In this document: in pieces, positions 44,373-53,088 of the stretch
Numbering within the stretch: position 1 is the first letter of the stretch
How the letters are laid out: every line of letters starts with the position of its first letter
Source: Phycisphaerales bacterium
GTDB lineage: Bacteria > Planctomycetota > Phycisphaerae > Phycisphaerales > UBA1924
NCBI GenBank assembly: GCA_947459215.1
Contig: CANHCQ010000026.1
Span: forward strand, 1 to 53,114
Reading direction: 5' to 3'
DNA length: 53,114 nt
Notes under the pieces: model-generated
Databases searched by the model: none
What the model saw: the letters and a program-made list of their open reading frames with translations, nothing else
What the model was told of the DNA's origin: nothing
Position numbers and translations under genes: made by a program

Positions 44373-44378
44373 ACGGTA
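44373..44378 (-). promoter_or_regulatory. Putative -10 (TACCGT) for leaderless GH38 gene
   Basis: TACCGT on the minus strand, 8 nt before ATG 44364. Confidence 0.45.
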
Positions 44379-44458
44379 GGGATCGCTCCTGAGTCGGCCT
44401 TGAGTTGCTCCGCGAAAATGCCGACTCTTCAGGCCTCCACCCCCAACAATCCGCCTCC

Positions 44459-45706
44459 ATGGCCAAAACTTCCTTTCCCAAGAACAAGATCAACGTCGTG
44501 CTCGTCGAGTCGATCCACCCCCGTGCGGTGGAGATGCTCGGGGCCGAGGGTTTCAACGTCCAGACCATGGCCGGGGCGCCCGACGAGAAGAAGCTCGCGG
44601 CGCTGGTCAAGGACGCTCATGTGCTCGGCATCCGCAGCAAGAGCGAGGTGACGCCGACGATCCTCGCCGCGGCTCCCAAGCTGCTCACGGTCGGGTGCTT
44701 CTGCATCGGGACTAATCAGGTCGCGCTCAAGGATGCGTGCGAGCAGGGCGTCGCGGTCTTCAACTCGCCCTTCAGCAATACCCGCAGCGTCGCGGAACTG
44801 ACGATCGCCGAGACCATCTCCCTGCACCGCTGCCTGGGCGACAAGACGCTGCAGATGCACAAGGGTGAGTGGGACAAGTCAGCCGCGGGCTCGCACGAGG
44901 TCCGCGGCCGCACCATCGGCATCGTCGGCTACGGCCACATCGGCAGCCAGGTCAGCGTCCTCGCCGAGGCCATGGGCATGCGGGTGGTGTTCTTTGACAT
45001 CATCCCCAAGATGGCGCTGGGCAACGCCCGCGCAGTGCGCTCGCTGAAGGAACTGCTCGAGGTCAGCGACGTGGTGACGCTGCACGTCCCCGCGACGAAC
45101 GCCACCAAGAACATGCTGGGCAAGGGCGAGATCGCCCGCATGAAGAAAGGCTCGTACCTCATCAACAACGCCCGCGGCAGTGTGGTTGACGTGAACGCCC
45201 TCGCCGCGGCGCTCAAGAGCGGGCATCTCGCCGGCGCGGCACTCGATGTGTTCCCGGATGAGCCGGCGGGCAAGGGCGATCGGTTCGAGAGCCCGCTGCA
45301 GGGGCTGGCCAACGTGCTGCTCACGCCGCACGTCGGCGGCAGCACCGAAGAGGCTCAGGCGTCGATCGCCGAGGACGTGTGCGACAAGCTGATCAAGTTC
45401 ATCAACGTGGGCAGCACGAGCGGCGCGGTGAACGTGCCGGAGGTTGACCTGCCCGAGCAGGCATCGGCGACCGAGAAGGCCAAGCGTCCGCACCGGATCC
45501 TGCACTTCCACCGCAACGTGCCGGGCGTCTTGAGCAAGATGCACGCCCTGATCGCGGGGATGAACGCGAACATCTCGGCGGAATACCTGCGCACCAACGA
45601 AGAGATCGGTTACGTGGTGCTCGACGTCGATCCGACCGACGGCGTGGCGATCCACAAGAAGCTGAGCGAGATTCCCGAGACGATCCGCGTGCGGCTGCTG
45701 TGGTAG
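44459..45706 (+). CDS. serA: D-3-phosphoglycerate dehydrogenase
   Basis: 415 residues, first enzyme of serine synthesis. The NAD-binding motif is IGIVGYGHIGSQVSVLAEAM, the catalytic Arg is in NNARGSVVD, Glu in DVFPDEPAG, and His in LLTPHVGGSTEEAQ. A C-terminal ACT domain (residues about 340-415: HRILHFHRNVPGVLSKMHAL) matches the E. coli-type enzyme inhibited by serine; total length also fits that type. ATG 44459 is chosen because conserved sequence (KINVVLVESIHPRA) starts just after it. No Shine-Dalgarno is seen. Confidence 0.97.
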   Translation: MAKTSFPKNKINVVLVESIHPRAVEMLGAEGFNVQTMAGAPDEKKLAALVKDAHVLGIRSKSEVTPTILAAAPKLLTVGCFCIGTNQVALKDACEQGVAVFNSPFSNTRSVAELTIAETISLHRCLGDKTLQMHKGEWDKSAAGSHEVRGRTIGIVGYGHIGSQVSVLAEAMGMRVVFFDIIPKMALGNARAVRSLKELLEVSDVVTLHVPATNATKNMLGKGEIARMKKGSYLINNARGSVVDVNALAAALKSGHLAGAALDVFPDEPAGKGDRFESPLQGLANVLLTPHVGGSTEEAQASIAEDVCDKLIKFINVGSTSGAVNVPEVDLPEQASATEKAKRPHRILHFHRNVPGVLSKMHALIAGMNANISAEYLRTNEEIGYVVLDVDPTDGVAIHKKLSEIPETIRVRLLW

Positions 45707-45710
45707 CGGG

Positions 45711-45733
45711 GGCGGGGCCTTCCAGGCCCCGCC
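45711..45733. terminator. GC hairpin after serA, TCC-loop repeat family
   Basis: GGCGGGGCCT, loop TCC, AGGCCCCGCC: a perfect 10-bp stem 4 bp after the serA stop and just upstream of the next gene's TACGCT. No T-run. It may attenuate read-through into the asparagine synthase gene, or it may just be a dispersed repeat. Confidence 0.55.
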
Positions 45734-45738
45734 GCGCG

Positions 45739-45744
45739 TACGCT
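45739..45744 (+). promoter_or_regulatory. Putative -10 (TACGCT) for leaderless asparagine synthase gene
   Basis: TACGCT, 7 nt before ATG 45752. Confidence 0.45.
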
Positions 45745-45751
45745 CGTTCCT

Positions 45752-47698
45752 ATGTGCGGGATCGCGGGCATCTTTCGGGCGGCGGGCGCGGGCGAGGCGG
45801 ATCGGGCGTCGCTCCAGGCGATGCTTTGCGCGATGCCGCACCGTGGCCCGGACGGAAACGGCACATTTGTCGAAGGCCCGGCCGCGATCGGGATGGTGCG
45901 GCTGAGCATCATCGACCTCGCCGGTGGGCAGCAGCCCCTGTACAACGAAGACAAGTCAGTGACCCTCGTCTGCAACGGCGAGGTGTACAACTTCGTCGAG
46001 CTGCGGGCGGAACTGGAGCGACGCGGCCACCGGTTCCGGACCAGCAGCGACTGCGAGACCGTCGCTCACCTGTACGAGGAGCACGGCGACGACTTCGTCC
46101 AGCACCTCCGCGGCATGTACGCCGGAGCGTTGTGGGACGCGAAACGCCAGCGGTTGGTCGTGTTCCGAGACCGGCTGGGCGAGAAGCCGCTGCACGTATA
46201 CGAGTCCGACGGCGTGGTGGTGTTCGCTTCGGAGCTCCGGACGCTGATGGCCGGGATGTCGTCCAGTGGCGGGATCCCGCCCGAACTCGACGCGGCGGCG
46301 ATCAACGACTACTTCCATTTCGCGTACCCGGTCGAGCCGCTGACGCCGCTCAAGCACGTCCGCAAGCTGCCCGCCGGACACCTGCTGATTCTGGAGCGCG
46401 ACGAGGCCGGCAAGGTCCGCTCGACCGAGCGTTGCTACTGGAACCTGCTCGACGCCCCGGCCCTCGACGGTGATCCGCGGCAGTTGATCGAGCTGCAGCT
46501 CGACGAAATCTCCCGGCTCATCATCCGCTCCGACGTTCCCGTTGGCGTCGCACTCAGCAGCGGGCTGGACTCGAGCCTGATCGCGCTGCTCGCGGCCCGT
46601 GCCGCCAAAGAGACCGGCAAGGGCGAGATCCACGCCTTCACCGTCGGCTACAAGGGCCGTCCCGAGTGCGACGAACGATCCGACGCCAAGGCGCTGGCCG
46701 ATCACCTCGGTATCCCGTTCCACCCGATCGAGATCGACGAGCGCGAGATGCTCGATCAGTTCGTCGACATGGTGATCGCACGCGATGATCCGATCGCGGA
46801 CATCTCGGGCCAGGGTTACTTCGCCGTCGCGCGGGCGTCGCGTCAGGCGGGCGTGCCGGTTCTCCTACTCGGCCACGGCGGCGATGAACTCTTCTGGGGC
46901 TACCCGTGGGTGCGCGACGCGGTGAAGGAGACCGAGCGCAAGCGGCGTTTCCGCGCTTCGCGGGCGAAGGGCTTCTTGTCCTATTCGCCCTTCAAGTCCG
47001 TCGCGCAGATGGGTGGCAGGCGTCCCTGGGCCCGCTCGCTCGGCGGCCTCTCTCACGCCTGGCCGACCATCCGGCGCGATCTCAGAAGCCCCAAAGGCCA
47101 GTGCGTCTTCTACGACATCACGCCGGACTTCTCGCGCGTCGCGGCATCGACCGAGTGGTTGTTCACGCGCGATTTCCTCAGCGCGGTGGAACAGACGCCG
47201 CCGCATCGGTGGTTCACGTACGAGTCCGATCCGCCTCGCGCGGACCTCGCGGCGACCCAGCAGATCATCGACATCTACCTCCGCGAGAACGGCTTCGCCC
47301 AGGGCGATCGCCTCACGATGGCAAGCTCGGTCGAGGCTCGGCTGCCGCTCTCGGATTACCGCCTCGCTGAGACTGTGATCGGCCTGCGCAAGACGCAGCG
47401 GGACGATCACCTGCCGCCCAAGCACTGGCTGCGGCAGGTGATGGAGGACGTGCTGCCGCCGTGGGTGCTGACCCGACCCAAGCGCGGCTTCTCGCCCCCG
47501 ACGCAGACGTGGGTCGCTTCGCTCACCGCCCAGTTCGGGAATCTGCTCCCCGAGGGCGAGCTGGTCAAGCGCGGGATTCTGCGGGCCGAGGCGGCGGAGA
47601 AGCTGGTCCGCGAGGGCGTGCGCCCGGGCGAGATCATGCCCCTGGTCTTCAAGGCGGTGGTGCTCGAGATCTGGCTTCGGCGGGTGCTGAGCCGCTAA
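45752..47698 (+). CDS. asnB: Glutamine-hydrolysing asparagine synthase family protein (second copy)
   Basis: 648 residues. MCGIAGIF supplies the Cys2 nucleophile; HRGPDGNG, LVCNGEVYNFVELR and VVFRDRLGEKPLHVY complete the glutaminase half. The synthetase half has VALSSGLDSSLIALL (PP-loop), LGHGGDELFWGYPWV and LTMASSVEARLPLSD. Codon use is host-like throughout, in contrast to the copy at 18935. In glycan loci such enzymes often amidate uronic acids, so a sugar substrate is as plausible as aspartate. Confidence 0.93.
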   Translation: MCGIAGIFRAAGAGEADRASLQAMLCAMPHRGPDGNGTFVEGPAAIGMVRLSIIDLAGGQQPLYNEDKSVTLVCNGEVYNFVELRAELERRGHRFRTSSDCETVAHLYEEHGDDFVQHLRGMYAGALWDAKRQRLVVFRDRLGEKPLHVYESDGVVVFASELRTLMAGMSSSGGIPPELDAAAINDYFHFAYPVEPLTPLKHVRKLPAGHLLILERDEAGKVRSTERCYWNLLDAPALDGDPRQLIELQLDEISRLIIRSDVPVGVALSSGLDSSLIALLAARAAKETGKGEIHAFTVGYKGRPECDERSDAKALADHLGIPFHPIEIDEREMLDQFVDMVIARDDPIADISGQGYFAVARASRQAGVPVLLLGHGGDELFWGYPWVRDAVKETERKRRFRASRAKGFLSYSPFKSVAQMGGRRPWARSLGGLSHAWPTIRRDLRSPKGQCVFYDITPDFSRVAASTEWLFTRDFLSAVEQTPPHRWFTYESDPPRADLAATQQIIDIYLRENGFAQGDRLTMASSVEARLPLSDYRLAETVIGLRKTQRDDHLPPKHWLRQVMEDVLPPWVLTRPKRGFSPPTQTWVASLTAQFGNLLPEGELVKRGILRAEAAEKLVREGVRPGEIMPLVFKAVVLEIWLRRVLSR

Positions 47699-47811
47699 AC
47701 ACCGGGCGCACGTCGCCGCCGGGTCCAAATCGACTGCAAATTGGCGGTCGCACCGACCTTCCGCGTCTGCGGAAGGGTTCGTAGAATCCCCACTTCGCGG
47801 GAGACGACTGC

Positions 47812-48498
47812 ATGCCCACGCTCGATTGGCTTCGCAAAGAATTCCACTACGGCTACTCCAGCGGCGACGTGCTCGCCTGGTTCCCGGACAAGCACCGGCG
47901 CGAGGAAGAGCGCCAGATCGTCGGCTCCTACCGGCGTTTCTTCATGCGCGAGGTCAAGCCCCGTCTGCGGCCCGACTCCAAGGTCCTCGAGCTCGGCCCC
48001 GGCCGCGGCTCGTGGAGCCGCTCGCTGCTCAAGTACCTGCCCAAGGGCGAGTTGCACACCGTCGATTTTCAGGACGTGTCCCAGTGGCTCCAGCCCAAGC
48101 TCTACGACGGCCGCCTGACCTGCCACCAAGTCACCGACAACACCATGGCCCCGGTGCCCGACGCGTACTTCGATCTCTTCTTCTCGCTGGGTGTGCTCTG
48201 CCACAACAACTCGTCCGACATCCAGGCGGTGCTGACCAGCGCTCGCAAAAAGGTGAAGCCCGGCGGGATCGCCATCCAGCACTACGGCGACTGGAAGAAG
48301 CTCGACACCCTCGGCTGGGCTACCCGCCACAACATCCCCAAGGACTTCAAGGACAAGCGCGACGACGAGATCTGGTGGCCCCGAAACGACCAGGAGACCA
48401 TGCGTCGCTGCTGCGAGAACGCCGGCTGGAAGGTTGTCTCCATCGACCTCGGCAGCTTCGGGCGCGACTCGGTGGCGCTCCTCGAGAACCCGCGCTAA
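47812..48498 (+). CDS. Class I SAM-dependent methyltransferase
   Basis: 228 residues. SKVLELGPGRGSWSRSLLKY is motif I, LHTVDFQDVS the acidic turn, FDLFFSLGVLCHNN motif IV and KKVKPGGIAIQHYGDWKK motif VI. A TAGAAT at 47782 and GGGAG shortly before the ATG form a conventional short leader. The glycosyltransferase gene follows after 30 bp. A glycan-methylating role is suggested by context only. Confidence 0.87.
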   Translation: MPTLDWLRKEFHYGYSSGDVLAWFPDKHRREEERQIVGSYRRFFMREVKPRLRPDSKVLELGPGRGSWSRSLLKYLPKGELHTVDFQDVSQWLQPKLYDGRLTCHQVTDNTMAPVPDAYFDLFFSLGVLCHNNSSDIQAVLTSARKKVKPGGIAIQHYGDWKKLDTLGWATRHNIPKDFKDKRDDEIWWPRNDQETMRRCCENAGWKVVSIDLGSFGRDSVALLENPR

Positions 48499-48528
48499 TC
48501 CGCTGTCAGCCGCCCGCGAGCCACGCCC

Positions 48529-49752
48529 ATGCGACTGATGCGCATCTCCACCGCCTACGACGGCTTCGTCCGCTCGTTCTACGCCCAGCGCCCGGAGCTC
48601 GCCGCACGGCCGTTCCGCGAGCAGTACGAGACGATCATCGACGAGCCCTACGGCTGGTGCGACCTGTGGACCCGCTTTGTCGGGCCGCTCGGCTACGAGT
48701 GCTTCGAGCCGATGACCAACATCCAGCCGGCCCAGTTCCAGTGGGCCAAAGAGAACGACGTCGAGGCCAACCCCGCCGATTGGTTCCTGCCGCTGACGAT
48801 GGCGCAGATCGAGTGGTACAAGCCCGATGTTCTCATCTGCAACGACTACGCCTCGTTCAACTACGACTTCCTGACCGAGGCCCGCAGGCGGGTGCCGAGC
48901 ATCCGCGTGATCGTCGGCTGGTGCGGGGCTCCGTACCGCGACGAGAAGGTCTTCAGTGCGTACGACCTGACGCTGACGAACCTGAAGTGCCACATGGAGC
49001 GTTTCCGCGAGATCGGCGTGAACGCCGCGTACATGCACCACGGGTTTGACCCCGCGATCCTGTCCAAGATTGACACCACGCGGCCCAAGCAGTTCGACTT
49101 CTCGTTCGTCGGCTCGATCGTGAAGCGGCCCGGCTTCCACAACGAGCGGGAGCGCCTGCTGCTCGCCCTGCTGGAGAAGACCAACCTCACGATCTTCGCG
49201 GACCTCCCGCCGCGTTCATCCACCAAGGGCCGTCTGACGCGGCGTGTGATCGATCTGGTGCGGAAGGTGCCCGGCGGCACGAAGGTGGTTCGCCGGCTGC
49301 CGCGCATCGGGCACCTGGCCGACGAACCGAGCCTCGCGCCCAGCGCCGTGGAGCTCGCCGACTCGATCCATCGCGCCTCCCGCCCCTCGGCCTTCGGCCG
49401 CGCGATGTACCAGGCCATCCGCGATTCCAAGCTCACGCTCAACACCCACATCGACGCGGCGAAGGACAACGCCTCCAACATGCGCATGTTCGAGGCCACC
49501 GGCGTGGGCACCTGCATGCTCACCGAACGCCAGAGCGACCTGGCGGACATCTTCGAGCCCGATCGCGAGGTCGTCACCTACGCCTCGCACGAGGAGTGCG
49601 TCGAGAAGGCCGTATGGCTGCTCGGGCACGACAAGGAACGCGAAGCCATCGGCTTGGCGGGCCAGAAGCGGGTGATGAAGGACCACCGCTGGGACCAGCG
49701 GGCGGCGTGGTTGGACGGGCAGATCAAAAAGCTCCTCGCAACGCGAGCCTGA
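48529..49752 (+). CDS. Glycosyltransferase, GT1/CgeB-like
   Basis: 407 residues. The opening LMRISTAYDGFVRSFYAQRP and the segment YKPDVLICNDYASFNYDFL suit a GT-B fold. The C-terminal part has LTLNTHIDAAKDNASNMRMFE, ATGVGTCMLTE and VVTYASHEECVEKAVWLL, the Glyco_trans_1_2 signature (N-x-R-x-F-E-ATG). Donor and acceptor are unknown. It probably adds a sugar in the cytoplasm during glycan assembly. Confidence 0.87.
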   Translation: MRLMRISTAYDGFVRSFYAQRPELAARPFREQYETIIDEPYGWCDLWTRFVGPLGYECFEPMTNIQPAQFQWAKENDVEANPADWFLPLTMAQIEWYKPDVLICNDYASFNYDFLTEARRRVPSIRVIVGWCGAPYRDEKVFSAYDLTLTNLKCHMERFREIGVNAAYMHHGFDPAILSKIDTTRPKQFDFSFVGSIVKRPGFHNERERLLLALLEKTNLTIFADLPPRSSTKGRLTRRVIDLVRKVPGGTKVVRRLPRIGHLADEPSLAPSAVELADSIHRASRPSAFGRAMYQAIRDSKLTLNTHIDAAKDNASNMRMFEATGVGTCMLTERQSDLADIFEPDREVVTYASHEECVEKAVWLLGHDKEREAIGLAGQKRVMKDHRWDQRAAWLDGQIKKLLATRA

Positions 49753-49754
49753 TC

Positions 49755-49869
49755 GGTGCCACCAGTCCGCGGCTGCTCGGAGCCGCGCGACTGGTGCCGT
49801 TCGCGCGGCGATCCCGCGACCGTTCCAGACCCATCAGTCGCGCCGCCGAGCCGGCGGACTGATGGCACC
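49755..49869. repeat. Twin-hairpin intergenic element, best-preserved copy
   Basis: Hairpin 1 (49761-49795): ACCAGTC and CGCGGCT pair with AGCCGCG and GACTGGT, loop GCTCGG, one bulged C. Hairpin 2 (49832-49864): CATCAGT with ACTGATG and an inner CCGCC/GGCGG around GAGCC. The element opens with GGTGCC and closes with GGCACC. The outer stems are similar, but the spacer (about 33 bp) is not conserved with the copy at 23551. Confidence 0.85.
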
Positions 49870-49892
49870 CTCGTTGGTCCAACTCCGCGCAG

Positions 49893-49912
49893 GGCGGGGC
49901 CTTCCGGGCCGC
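49893..49912. repeat. Decayed TCC-loop palindrome
   Basis: GGCGGGGCCT, TCC, then GGGCCGC: related to the perfect copy at 45711 but with mismatches in the right arm. It lies just upstream of the TACGAT of the FkbM gene. Confidence 0.5.
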
Positions 49913-49919
49913 GTGCTTC

Positions 49920-49925
49920 TACGAT
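49920..49925 (+). promoter_or_regulatory. Putative -10 (TACGAT) for leaderless FkbM gene
   Basis: TACGAT, 5 nt before ATG 49931. Confidence 0.45.
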
Positions 49926-49930
49926 CGAGC

Positions 49931-50734
49931 ATGTCCTGGGGACCCAAGCAACTCGCCAAACGCGTCCTCCGCTCCATCCCCCGAAAGGGCGAGGCCGAGC
50001 TGGCACGCCTGCAGAACGCGCCGCGCTACACGCCCATGGAGACCACGCTCCTGGGCCCGACGCTCAAGACCCCCGACGGGCCGTCGTTCCGCTCCGCCTA
50101 CCGCTCGATCTTCGAGCACCGCATCTACGAGTTCGCGTCCAACGAGCCCGCGCCGCTCATCATCGACGGCGGGGCCAACATCGGGCTCTCGGTCATCTTC
50201 TTCCGCTCGCTGTATCCAAAGTGCCGCGTCATCGCCTTCGAGCCCGATCCCGAGCTCGCGTCCTACTGCCGCGGCAACATCGACGCCATGAGCTTCGAGG
50301 GCGTCGACGTGCGTGAGTGCGCGTTGTGGTCCTCCAACACTACCCTCACCTTCCACCGCGAGGGCGCCGATGGCGGTAGCCTCTCCAACAGCGCGCTCGA
50401 GCGTCAGGGCACCGTCAGTGTCCCCACCCAACGGCTTCGCGACGTGCTCGCGAGTGCCGAATCCCGCGTGGCCCTGCTCAAGCTCGACATCGAGGGCGCC
50501 GAGACGGAAGTCCTCCGCGACTGTCGCGACGCACTGGCGCACGTTGACCGCGTCTTCGTCGAATACCACTCGTTCGCCGACCGCGAGCAAACCTGCGACG
50601 AGATCCTCGCGATCCTGCGCCACGCCGGCTTCCGGTTTCAGGCCATCCCCGAGAACCATGCGCCACGCCCGTTCATCGAACGGCCGGTGATGGGAGGGAT
50701 GGACTTTCAGATGAACATCTTCGCGTATCGGTGA
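49931..50734 (+). CDS. FkbM-family methyltransferase
   Basis: 267 residues. LIIDGGANIGLSVIFFRSLY is motif I, VIAFEPDPELASYC the acidic turn, and VALLKLDIEGAETEVLRDC the FkbM-specific KxDxEGxE block. FkbM enzymes O-methylate sugars or polyketides. It is the second FkbM domain of the locus, after the fusion protein at 39822. A TACGAT hexamer 5 nt from the ATG indicates a separate leaderless transcript. Confidence 0.93.
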   Translation: MSWGPKQLAKRVLRSIPRKGEAELARLQNAPRYTPMETTLLGPTLKTPDGPSFRSAYRSIFEHRIYEFASNEPAPLIIDGGANIGLSVIFFRSLYPKCRVIAFEPDPELASYCRGNIDAMSFEGVDVRECALWSSNTTLTFHREGADGGSLSNSALERQGTVSVPTQRLRDVLASAESRVALLKLDIEGAETEVLRDCRDALAHVDRVFVEYHSFADREQTCDEILAILRHAGFRFQAIPENHAPRPFIERPVMGGMDFQMNIFAYR

Positions 50735-50738
50735 GGAG

Positions 50739-50876
50739 TTCACCGCAGAGAAGAGACGCAGACACCAAAAGACGGAGAGACGGAGAGAGAGCGTTTCTCG
50801 CGGAGTGCGGCCTGCATCGATCCGCTTCTTAACCAAACAGCCTCTCTCCGTGCCTCTGGGCCTCCGTGGTGAATCT
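50739..50876. repeat. Long inverted repeat with CACAGAG-type arms, second copy
   Basis: The left arm begins TTCACCGCAGAGAAGAGACG; the right arm ends GGGCCTCCGTGGTGAATC. They pair imperfectly across about 50 bp, like the copy at 33202-33322. Again it sits between a stop codon and the next gene's promoter-like hexamer. Confidence 0.75.
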
Positions 50877-50891
50877 TTCCCGGCTCCCGGA

Positions 50892-50897
50892 TAAACT
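50892..50897 (+). promoter_or_regulatory. Putative -10 (TAAACT) for leaderless methyltransferase gene
   Basis: TAAACT, 7 nt before ATG 50905. Confidence 0.45.
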
Positions 50898-50904
50898 TGC
50901 CCCC

Positions 50905-51597
50905 ATGCCCGCCACCGCTCCATCCGCTCCCACTTCCCACGGCTCCGTGCAAGGAACCGTCGGCTACTACGACGACAAGTACTTCGCCTGGCAGGCCCCC
51001 CTCGGCGAGTTCGGCGGCTGGGCCAACCTCATCAAGTTCCGCGACTACATCAAGCCCGATGACAAAGTCATCGACTACGGCTGCGGCGGCGGCTACCTGC
51101 TCAAGCAGCTCACCTGCAAGGAACGCCTCGGGATCGAGATCAACGAGACCGCCCGCAAGACCGCGGAGAGCATCGGGATCCGCACGGTCGAGACCGCCGC
51201 AGAAGTGCCCGACGAGTGGGCCGACGTCATCATCTCCAACAACGCGCTCGAGCACACGACCCGCCCGCTCGACGAGCTCAAGGCGCTCCTGCCCAAACTC
51301 AAGCGCGGCGGCCGCATCGTCTTCGTCGTCCCCAACGAGTCGATCATCTGGAAGTACGCCCCCAACGACGTCAACCAGCACATCTACGCCTGGAGCCCGA
51401 TGAGCATCGGCAACCTCTTCACCCACGCGGGCTTTGAGGTCGAGGAGAGCAAGGCGTTCCTGCACAAGTGGCCCCGCAACTACCGCTTCTGGGCCAAGGT
51501 GAGCCCGGCGGTCTTCCACTTTGTCTGCCGCCTGTACGCGCGCTGGGAGCGGACCTGGTTCCAGATCCGCGTCGTCGCGCGTCGCCCGAACAACTAA
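50905..51597 (+). CDS. Class I SAM-dependent methyltransferase
   Basis: 230 residues. DKVIDYGCGGGYLLKQLTCK is motif I, GIEINETARKTAE the acidic turn, ADVIISNNALEHTTRPLDEL motif IV and LKRGGRIVFVVPNES motif VI. The start at 50905 follows a TAAACT by 7 nt; a longer frame from 50866 would run into the repeat. The glycosyltransferase follows after 4 bp, so both probably act on the same glycan. Confidence 0.88.
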   Translation: MPATAPSAPTSHGSVQGTVGYYDDKYFAWQAPLGEFGGWANLIKFRDYIKPDDKVIDYGCGGGYLLKQLTCKERLGIEINETARKTAESIGIRTVETAAEVPDEWADVIISNNALEHTTRPLDELKALLPKLKRGGRIVFVVPNESIIWKYAPNDVNQHIYAWSPMSIGNLFTHAGFEVEESKAFLHKWPRNYRFWAKVSPAVFHFVCRLYARWERTWFQIRVVARRPNN

Positions 51598-51601
51598 GCC
51601 C

Positions 51602-52801
51602 ATGAAGACCTGCATCCTGGGCATGTCCGACATCTACGGCGGGGCCGCCATCGCCAGCTACCGCGTCCACCAAGGTTTGCTCAAGGCCGGTGTCGATAGC
51701 CGCATGATCGTCGGCTACCGGGGATTGCAAGATCCCCGCATCGAGCAGGCCCCGATGCCCGGCTGGCTGAACCGCAAGGCCGAGGTCGTGGCCCGAAACC
51801 TGGGTGTGAAGTTCACGACGATCCAATCGTCCAAGCGCATCGCCAGCATGCCCGCGTTCCGCGACGCTGATGCGGTGAACCTGCACAACCTCCACGGCCG
51901 CTGGTTCAACTACCTCGCGCTGCCGAAGCTGCTGGCCAGCAAGCCCGCGGTCTTCACGCTCCATGACATGTGGTGGTTCACCGACGGCGAGTACTACGAC
52001 CCGCGCTTCGAAGCCAAGCCCGAGGGCTACCCGCCCGGCACGTGGGAGTACCGCCTCAAGAAATCGGTGATCGCGAAGCTCGACGCAACATTCGCGTGCC
52101 CCAGCCGCTGGCTGACCGAGATCGCGCGCAAGTCGTTCCTGGGTCAGCGTGCCGAAGTGCACCACGCGCCGCTCGGGCTCGATCTCTCGCTCTTCAAACC
52201 CCTCGATCGCGAGCAGTGCCGGCGTGAGCTGAAGGTCCCCGCGGGCAAGACGGTGCTCATGGCGATGGCCGAGACGCTGAGCGATCCGCGGAAGGGAATC
52301 GATCTCTTGGTCGCGGCATTGAAAGAACTCCCGAGCGAGGTCCGCTCCCGCTGCGTGCTCATGCTCGCGGGCCACAACGCCACCGCCGCGACGAAAGATA
52401 CCGACATCGAGAAGATCGACTTGGGCTATCTGAAAGAAGAGCACGACAAGTGCCGCGCGTTCTCCGCGGCCGACGTTGTGATCTTCCCGACGCGGATGGA
52501 CAACCTGCCGCTGGTGGTCCTCGAAGGCATGGCCTGCGGCACACCAGCAGTCTCGTTCCGCGTCGGCGGCGTCCCCGAGATGGTCCGCCCCGGCCAGACC
52601 GGCTTCCTCGCCAAGCCCGAGGACGCGAAAGACCTCTGCGCCCGGATCGTCGAAGCCGTGAACTGTCCAACGCTGGCAACGACCATGCGCCACGAATGCC
52701 GCCGCGTGTGCGAAGCCGAGTTCTCAAGCGAGCGCGAGTCAAGGCAGTACCGCGACCTGTTCGAGGCGGGAATCGAGCGCAAGAAGCGCGGCCGACGCTG
52801 A
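51602..52801 (+). CDS. Glycosyltransferase family 4
   Basis: 399 residues, GT-B fold. The N-terminal domain opens CILGMSDIYGGAAIASYRVH and contains AVFTLHDMWWFTDGEY, which recalls colanic-acid WcaC-like enzymes. The donor-binding domain has MAMAETLSDPRKGIDLLVAA and the E(x7)E-type motif in DVVIFPTRMDNLPLVVLEGM followed by ACGTPAVSFRVGGVPEMV. It is likely a retaining transferase that adds a sugar to the lipid-linked glycan. It is the last gene before the right-end repeat. Confidence 0.93.
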   Translation: MKTCILGMSDIYGGAAIASYRVHQGLLKAGVDSRMIVGYRGLQDPRIEQAPMPGWLNRKAEVVARNLGVKFTTIQSSKRIASMPAFRDADAVNLHNLHGRWFNYLALPKLLASKPAVFTLHDMWWFTDGEYYDPRFEAKPEGYPPGTWEYRLKKSVIAKLDATFACPSRWLTEIARKSFLGQRAEVHHAPLGLDLSLFKPLDREQCRRELKVPAGKTVLMAMAETLSDPRKGIDLLVAALKELPSEVRSRCVLMLAGHNATAATKDTDIEKIDLGYLKEEHDKCRAFSAADVVIFPTRMDNLPLVVLEGMACGTPAVSFRVGGVPEMVRPGQTGFLAKPEDAKDLCARIVEAVNCPTLATTMRHECRRVCEAEFSSERESRQYRDLFEAGIERKKRGRR

Positions 52802-52835
52802 TTCGAGTCACGTAAAGAGCCGCGTCCCCGCGCCT

Positions 52836-53088
52836 CCCCGCCCCGCGAAGCGGGGAGGGGTGGTCGAGGCTTTGCGAGACCGGGGAGGGGTGAGGATCGC
52901 TCGTTCGTTCGTTCGTCGCGTGCCGGTACCCGCAGTCCCCTCACCTGACTCGACGCTTCGCATCGAGTCGTCCTTGTATCCTGAACATGAGCCGTCGTTG
53001 GCGGCTCGCGCAGCCTCTGGGCCGCGAGATCTTTCGTCCTCCGGCGTCGCACGCCGTGGGAGAGCTCGATCCCGGCCCGGTCTTTGTC
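52836..53088 (+). repeat. Right copy of the terminal ~250-bp element
   Basis: Inverted relative to 1-250; base n on the left corresponds to 53089-n for the first 122 bases. It opens with a CTCCCCGC/GCGGGGAG palindrome, then a TCGT tetranucleotide run (52901-52916) absent from the left copy. The hairpin ACTCGACGC-TTC-GCATCGAGT (52948-52968) differs from the left copy at two stem pairs and stays paired. The perfectly shared block then runs to 53088. Confidence 0.85.
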
